The notes beneath the pieces are model-generated. The model did not search any database. It was not told the origin of the DNA and saw nothing but the letters and a program-made list of their open reading frames with translations. From the NCBI GenBank assembly GCA_002483285.1, contig DLHP01000001.1:1-54369 (forward strand): DNA of 54,369 nt. The letters are read 5' to 3'. The position numbers were made by a program, and so were the translations under genes. This DNA comes from Flavobacterium sp. UBA7665 (GTDB lineage: Bacteria > Bacteroidota > Bacteroidia > Flavobacteriales > Flavobacteriaceae). Of this stretch, positions 51,466 through 54,369 are shown piece after piece. Numbering within the stretch: the first letter of the stretch is position 1; each line of letters begins with the position of its first letter.

Positions 51466-52267
51466 AACTACCCAGTCGTTCGTGTAGTTTGCGGAAATAA
51501 GGGAAAGCTTTGAGCATTCGGCTGCCGTACCACGAGAACATTTCGCCGTCTACAAATATGGTTTTGGCGTGGTGCGTAAACCGGCCAATTTCAAAAGCAT
51601 CTTCTCCTTTAAACGGATAGGGTTCTGAGGACAGGAACACCAAATCGGGATCGCCTTCTAACCTGATCTTTTTGATTTCGACTTCGGGATAGCGGGATTT
51701 GCTTTCGTAGATGTTCTCGAAATGGTTGAGCTTTAGCATTTCGTTGATGTAGTTGTCTGAACCGACAGCCATATAGGGATTTTTCCATATGAAATAGGCA
51801 GCTTTCCTAACAGGCTTGTCTTTGACAAACTCGAGAAAATTGGCGAGTGCATGAGCGAGTTTGTCATTCCATTTTTGGGCTTCGGTACGTTTGTTAAAGA
51901 GCTTACCAAAATCAGCGATCATCGTGAAGTTGTCTTCGATTGTAATAATGTTCGTCACCCAAACCGGGCAGATTTCGCGCAGTTTCTCTACCATTTCCAA
52001 GGTATTTTCCTCTTTGTTGCAGATGATGATGTCGGGCCGCAGCAAACGGATTTCTTCATAATGTACTTTCTTGGTGCCACCCACAATCGTCTTGGTGGAT
52101 TTAAGTTGGTACGGATGAACGCAAAATTTAGTAACGCCAACTATATTGGATTCTAAGCCAAGGTCGCAAAGCAATTCGGTCTGCGAGGGCACAAGTGAAA
52201 CAATCCGCTGCAGCGGCGCTCCAAAAACGAAGGCATTCCCCATAGGGTCGTGCAGGGTAACTGGCAT
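51464..52267 (-). CDS. BtuF-like helical-backbone substrate-binding protein without signal peptide
   Basis: 267 residues. Two Rossmann-like lobes joined by a long helix, as in class III binding proteins for cobalamin and iron complexes: RIVSLVPSQTELLCDLGLE (start of lobe 1), LLRPDIIICNKEEN, then AYFIWKNPYMAVGSDNYINE and DLVFLSSEPYPF in lobe 2. It starts with MPVTLHDPMGN, and no signal peptide or lipobox is visible; an upstream in-frame start is not seen. So the protein may be cytoplasmic or leaderless by annotation. No transporter genes are adjacent. The nearby B12-dependent IcmF suggests cobalamin as ligand, as inference. Confidence 0.75.
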   Translation of the reverse strand: MPVTLHDPMGNAFVFGAPLQRIVSLVPSQTELLCDLGLESNIVGVTKFCVHPYQLKSTKTIVGGTKKVHYEEIRLLRPDIIICNKEENTLEMVEKLREICPVWVTNIITIEDNFTMIADFGKLFNKRTEAQKWNDKLAHALANFLEFVKDKPVRKAAYFIWKNPYMAVGSDNYINEMLKLNHFENIYESKSRYPEVEIKKIRLEGDPDLVFLSSEPYPFKGEDAFEIGRFTHHAKTIFVDGEMFSWYGSRMLKAFPYFRKLHERLGS

Positions 52268-52319
52268 AAAACGTAACTTAATTGTTAAAATCCTGTAAGG
52301 CGAAGGTAAGCAAAACCGC

Positions 52320-52327
52320 TATCTTTG
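52320..52327 (+). promoter_or_regulatory. -7 box of the exported lipase gene
   Basis: TATCTTTG matches TAnnTTTG exactly, 24 bases before the ATG at 52352. Confidence 0.5.
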
Positions 52328-52351
52328 AAAGTATCATTTTAACATTCCCGA

Positions 52352-53434
52352 ATGAAACGACTTTTACTCCTCGCTTTTTTGAGCCTCGCCAATACTTCAT
52401 TTGGCCAAACCCTAAAACCCGGTTTCGATAAAAAGGAATACCTGCAACTACTTTATGCTTATTCACGCTGGGGAGATAGTGCATTTTACAGTAAAATCCC
52501 CGAAAGCAAGATTTACAAGAAAAAAAATCGCCGCTACCGTTCGGAGGAAATGGGATTGGAGAATTCCTGGGAAATGTACGAAACGCCCACACAATCGGTC
52601 ATCAGTATCCGCGCCACGACCAACAACCCAACGAGTTGGATGGGCAATTTCTACGCCGCGATGGTTCCGGCAGTGGGAAAAATAAAACTCAACGACTCGC
52701 TTTGTTTCGATTATCATTTCGCCGACAACCCAAAAGCCGCAGTACACGTGGGTTGGACACTCGCCACGGGTTACCTCATGCCCGACATCCTGGACAAGGT
52801 CAAAAAATCGTATTCCAAAGGAAAAAAAGAGTTTATTGTATTTGGTCACAGCCAAGGCGCTGGGATTGCTTATTTGGTGACTGCGCAACTGCTGCATTAC
52901 CAGGAAACTGGCGAACTCGCCAAAGACATCCAATTCAAAACCTATTGCAGCGCGGCACCCAAACCAGGCAATCTGTATTTTGCTTATGATTATGAGATGG
53001 CGACGCAGTTTGGCTGGTCGGTTTCTGTCATCAACCCGCTGGATTGGGTTCCCGAAGTACCCATTTCTATTCAAATCCTCACCGATTTCAACACGACCAA
53101 CCCGTTCAAGAACGCCAAAAAGATGATCCGCAAATTACCGTTCCCAAAGAACATCCTGGCGGGCTATATGCACAACCAACTCACCAAACACAACCGCAAA
53201 GCAGTCAAGCAATACCAACGCTTCTTGGGTAAGGTTGCGTCTAAAATTGTAGCCAAGAAATTGAAAGGTTATAAAAGCCCAGAATATTTTGAATCAAGTA
53301 ATTATGTACGTACCGGTAGCGCGGTGATTTTAAAACCCGACGCCGAATACCACGAGAAATTCCCCGACAACGACACCACGCTTTTTGTACACCACGGGCT
53401 TAAAGCCTACATCTTCCTCGCTAAAAAACTATAA
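52352..53434 (+). CDS. exported class 3 lipase family protein
   Basis: 360 residues. Signal peptide about 1-19 (ending SFGQ). The lipase elbow is VFGHSQGAGIAYL with Ser167, preceded by the hydrophobic strand KKEFIV. VINPLDWVPEVP (about 228-239) would hold the catalytic Asp, and a His late in the chain (for example in YMHNQLTKH) could complete the triad. Unlike the retron-linked lipase it is exported. Its 3' end overlaps that of pyrF by 6 bases (convergent). Likely a periplasmic or surface lipase/esterase. Confidence 0.8.
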   Translation: MKRLLLLAFLSLANTSFGQTLKPGFDKKEYLQLLYAYSRWGDSAFYSKIPESKIYKKKNRRYRSEEMGLENSWEMYETPTQSVISIRATTNNPTSWMGNFYAAMVPAVGKIKLNDSLCFDYHFADNPKAAVHVGWTLATGYLMPDILDKVKKSYSKGKKEFIVFGHSQGAGIAYLVTAQLLHYQETGELAKDIQFKTYCSAAPKPGNLYFAYDYEMATQFGWSVSVINPLDWVPEVPISIQILTDFNTTNPFKNAKKMIRKLPFPKNILAGYMHNQLTKHNRKAVKQYQRFLGKVASKIVAKKLKGYKSPEYFESSNYVRTGSAVILKPDAEYHEKFPDNDTTLFVHHGLKAYIFLAKKL

Positions 53435-54247
53435 CGATGCCAATATTTGCGCCATTTCCTGTTGGATTTTGAGCGCTTCTTCGCGAGCCTTCTCGGCAAA
53501 ATCGATTTTATTGGAAGCGTAAATAATGCCGCGCGACGAATTCACGAGCAAACCCACTTGTTTGTTCATACCGTACTTACAGACTTCAGAAAGGCTGCCG
53601 CCCTGTGCCCCAATACCCGGAACCAACAAGAAATTATTGGGTACGAGTTTGCGGATCGCCGCAAAATACTCGGCTTTGGTCGCGCCCACCACATACATCA
53701 GGTTTTTAGCGTTCTCCCAGGTTTTGGAGGTCTCAATAATTTGCTCGTACAAAGGTTTTCCGTTCACTTCCTTGGTCTGGAAATCGAATGCGCCCTCGTT
53801 TGAGGTGAGCGCCAATAAGATGGTATGTTTGTCTTCAACGGCAAGGAATGGCTCGACCGAATCCTTGCCCATATAAGGCGCCACGGTCACGCTGTCAAAG
53901 TTCAAATCTTCTAGGAACGTCTTGGCATACATTGAAGACGTATTGCCAATATCGCCGCGTTTGGCGTCGGCGATGGTGAAAATATCCGGGTAATTCTCGT
54001 TGATGTATTCTATGGTTTTCTGTAGCGACTGCCAGCCTTTGATGCCGTTGGCTTCGTAAAAAGCCGTATTGGGTTTGTACGAAACACACAAATCGTGCGT
54101 AGCGTCGATGATGGCTTTGTTGAATTCAAAAATCGGGAATTCCGCGTTAGACAAATGGCTTGGGATTTTCGCAACATCTACGTCGAGTCCGATGCAGAGG
54201 AAAGATTTTTTTTGGTGGATCTGTGTGGTGAGTTGTTGTGATGTCAT
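53429..54247 (-). CDS. pyrF: orotidine 5'-phosphate decarboxylase (type 2)
   Basis: 272 residues from the ATG at 54247; the longer frame lies in the promoter. Motifs: FLCIGLDVD (16-24), the catalytic DAKRGDIGNTS (94-104) with the D-K-D tetrad residues, VTVAPYMGKDSVEPF, and VPGIGAQGGSLSEV at the phosphate site. It decarboxylates OMP to UMP, the last step of de novo pyrimidine synthesis. Length and motifs fit the ~270-residue type 2 form used by Bacteroidota. Confidence 0.95.
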   Translation of the reverse strand: MTSQQLTTQIHQKKSFLCIGLDVDVAKIPSHLSNAEFPIFEFNKAIIDATHDLCVSYKPNTAFYEANGIKGWQSLQKTIEYINENYPDIFTIADAKRGDIGNTSSMYAKTFLEDLNFDSVTVAPYMGKDSVEPFLAVEDKHTILLALTSNEGAFDFQTKEVNGKPLYEQIIETSKTWENAKNLMYVVGATKAEYFAAIRKLVPNNFLLVPGIGAQGGSLSEVCKYGMNKQVGLLVNSSRGIIYASNKIDFAEKAREEALKIQQEMAQILASL

Positions 54248-54251
54248 GGTG

Positions 54252-54259
54252 CAAAGGTA
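54252..54259 (-). promoter_or_regulatory. -7 box of pyrF
   Basis: On the minus strand TACCTTTG (54259-54252) is an exact TAnnTTTG, with only four bases (CACC) before the ATG, so the mRNA is probably leaderless. Confidence 0.5.
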
Positions 54260-54267
54260 AATTTTTA

Positions 54268-54369
54268 GGAGCTGTTTCCCGCTATGCACTGCAATCTTTT
54301 GAAAAAAGAAATTTCACTTCGCTAGCGCTCCGTGCAATCCTTTTTCAAAAGGATTTCCGTTTCTATCGG
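54268..54369 (+). repeat. dispersed intergenic repeat, copy 2 (cut by the window end)
   Basis: GGAGCTGTTTCCCGCT (54268-54283), then CAATCTTTTG, then AAAAGGATTTCCGTTTC and ATCGG at the end. It matches, in opposite orientation, the sequence at 1-118. It lies upstream of pyrF. Confidence 0.6.

Overview
The window is chromosomal DNA from a member of the Bacteroidota, most likely a Flavobacterium-like species. The signs are a type IX secretion (T9SS) C-terminal sorting domain, DUF3667 and DUF6526 proteins, LytS/LytTR regulation, a Bacteroidota-type fused isobutyryl-CoA mutase (IcmF), promoters of the TTG-N~20-TAnnTTTG kind and very few Shine-Dalgarno sequences. Ordinary genes have mid-range GC; several blocks are visibly AT-rich and look acquired.

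Layout. 0-8.5 kb: M19 dipeptidase, exported esterase, two small low-complexity proteins with similar upstream elements, DUF6526, then a TetR - ABC1 kinase - DUF2256 - MarR run and an exported TPR-like protein. 8.6-13.5 kb: an AT-rich block with an exported S15/CocE-type hydrolase and an exported beta-propeller, divergent from a LytS kinase and LytTR regulator. 13.6-15.4 kb: three membrane genes ending in a CPBP protease. 15.5-26.1 kb: a defence island on the minus strand. Type I restriction genes (hsdR, then a fused hsdM-hsdS) are followed in the same direction by a retron: a phosphoribosyltransferase/winged-helix protein, a structured msr-msd non-coding RNA, a reverse transcriptase and a class 3 lipase with a full catalytic triad. 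Nuclease-like remnants and a GIY-YIG protein lie beyond.

26.6-40.8 kb: accessory leftward operons. They encode a phospholipase D-like protein, a metzincin-like protease with a CxxCH lipoprotein, and a seven-gene cluster with a patatin, an M15 peptidase and unknown membrane or exported proteins. All three operons start behind the same ~40-100 bp leader (ATATTCGT-N24/25-AATACCAC in gene orientation), so they look like one regulon. An SRPBCC protein and a GlxA-type regulator sit between them. 41.1-43.9 kb: two tiny ORFs with terminators, then four conventional tRNAs (Asn, Asp, Phe, Gln), two tRNA-like units whose halves appear in permuted order, and a slipin/SPFH gene, with no terminator in between. 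43.9-54.3 kb: a T9SS beta-helix protein, IcmF, a tandem DUF4197 pair, a BtuF-like protein, an exported lipase and pyrF. Copies of one intergenic repeat sit in opposite orientation at the two ends of the window.

The two most unusual systems are the retron with a lipase partner, whose a1/a2 repeats, msr hairpins, branch-G context and msd stem can all be read, and the slipin-linked tRNA array that ends in circularly permuted tRNA-like units. All functions are inferred from sequence reading; no database search was run.
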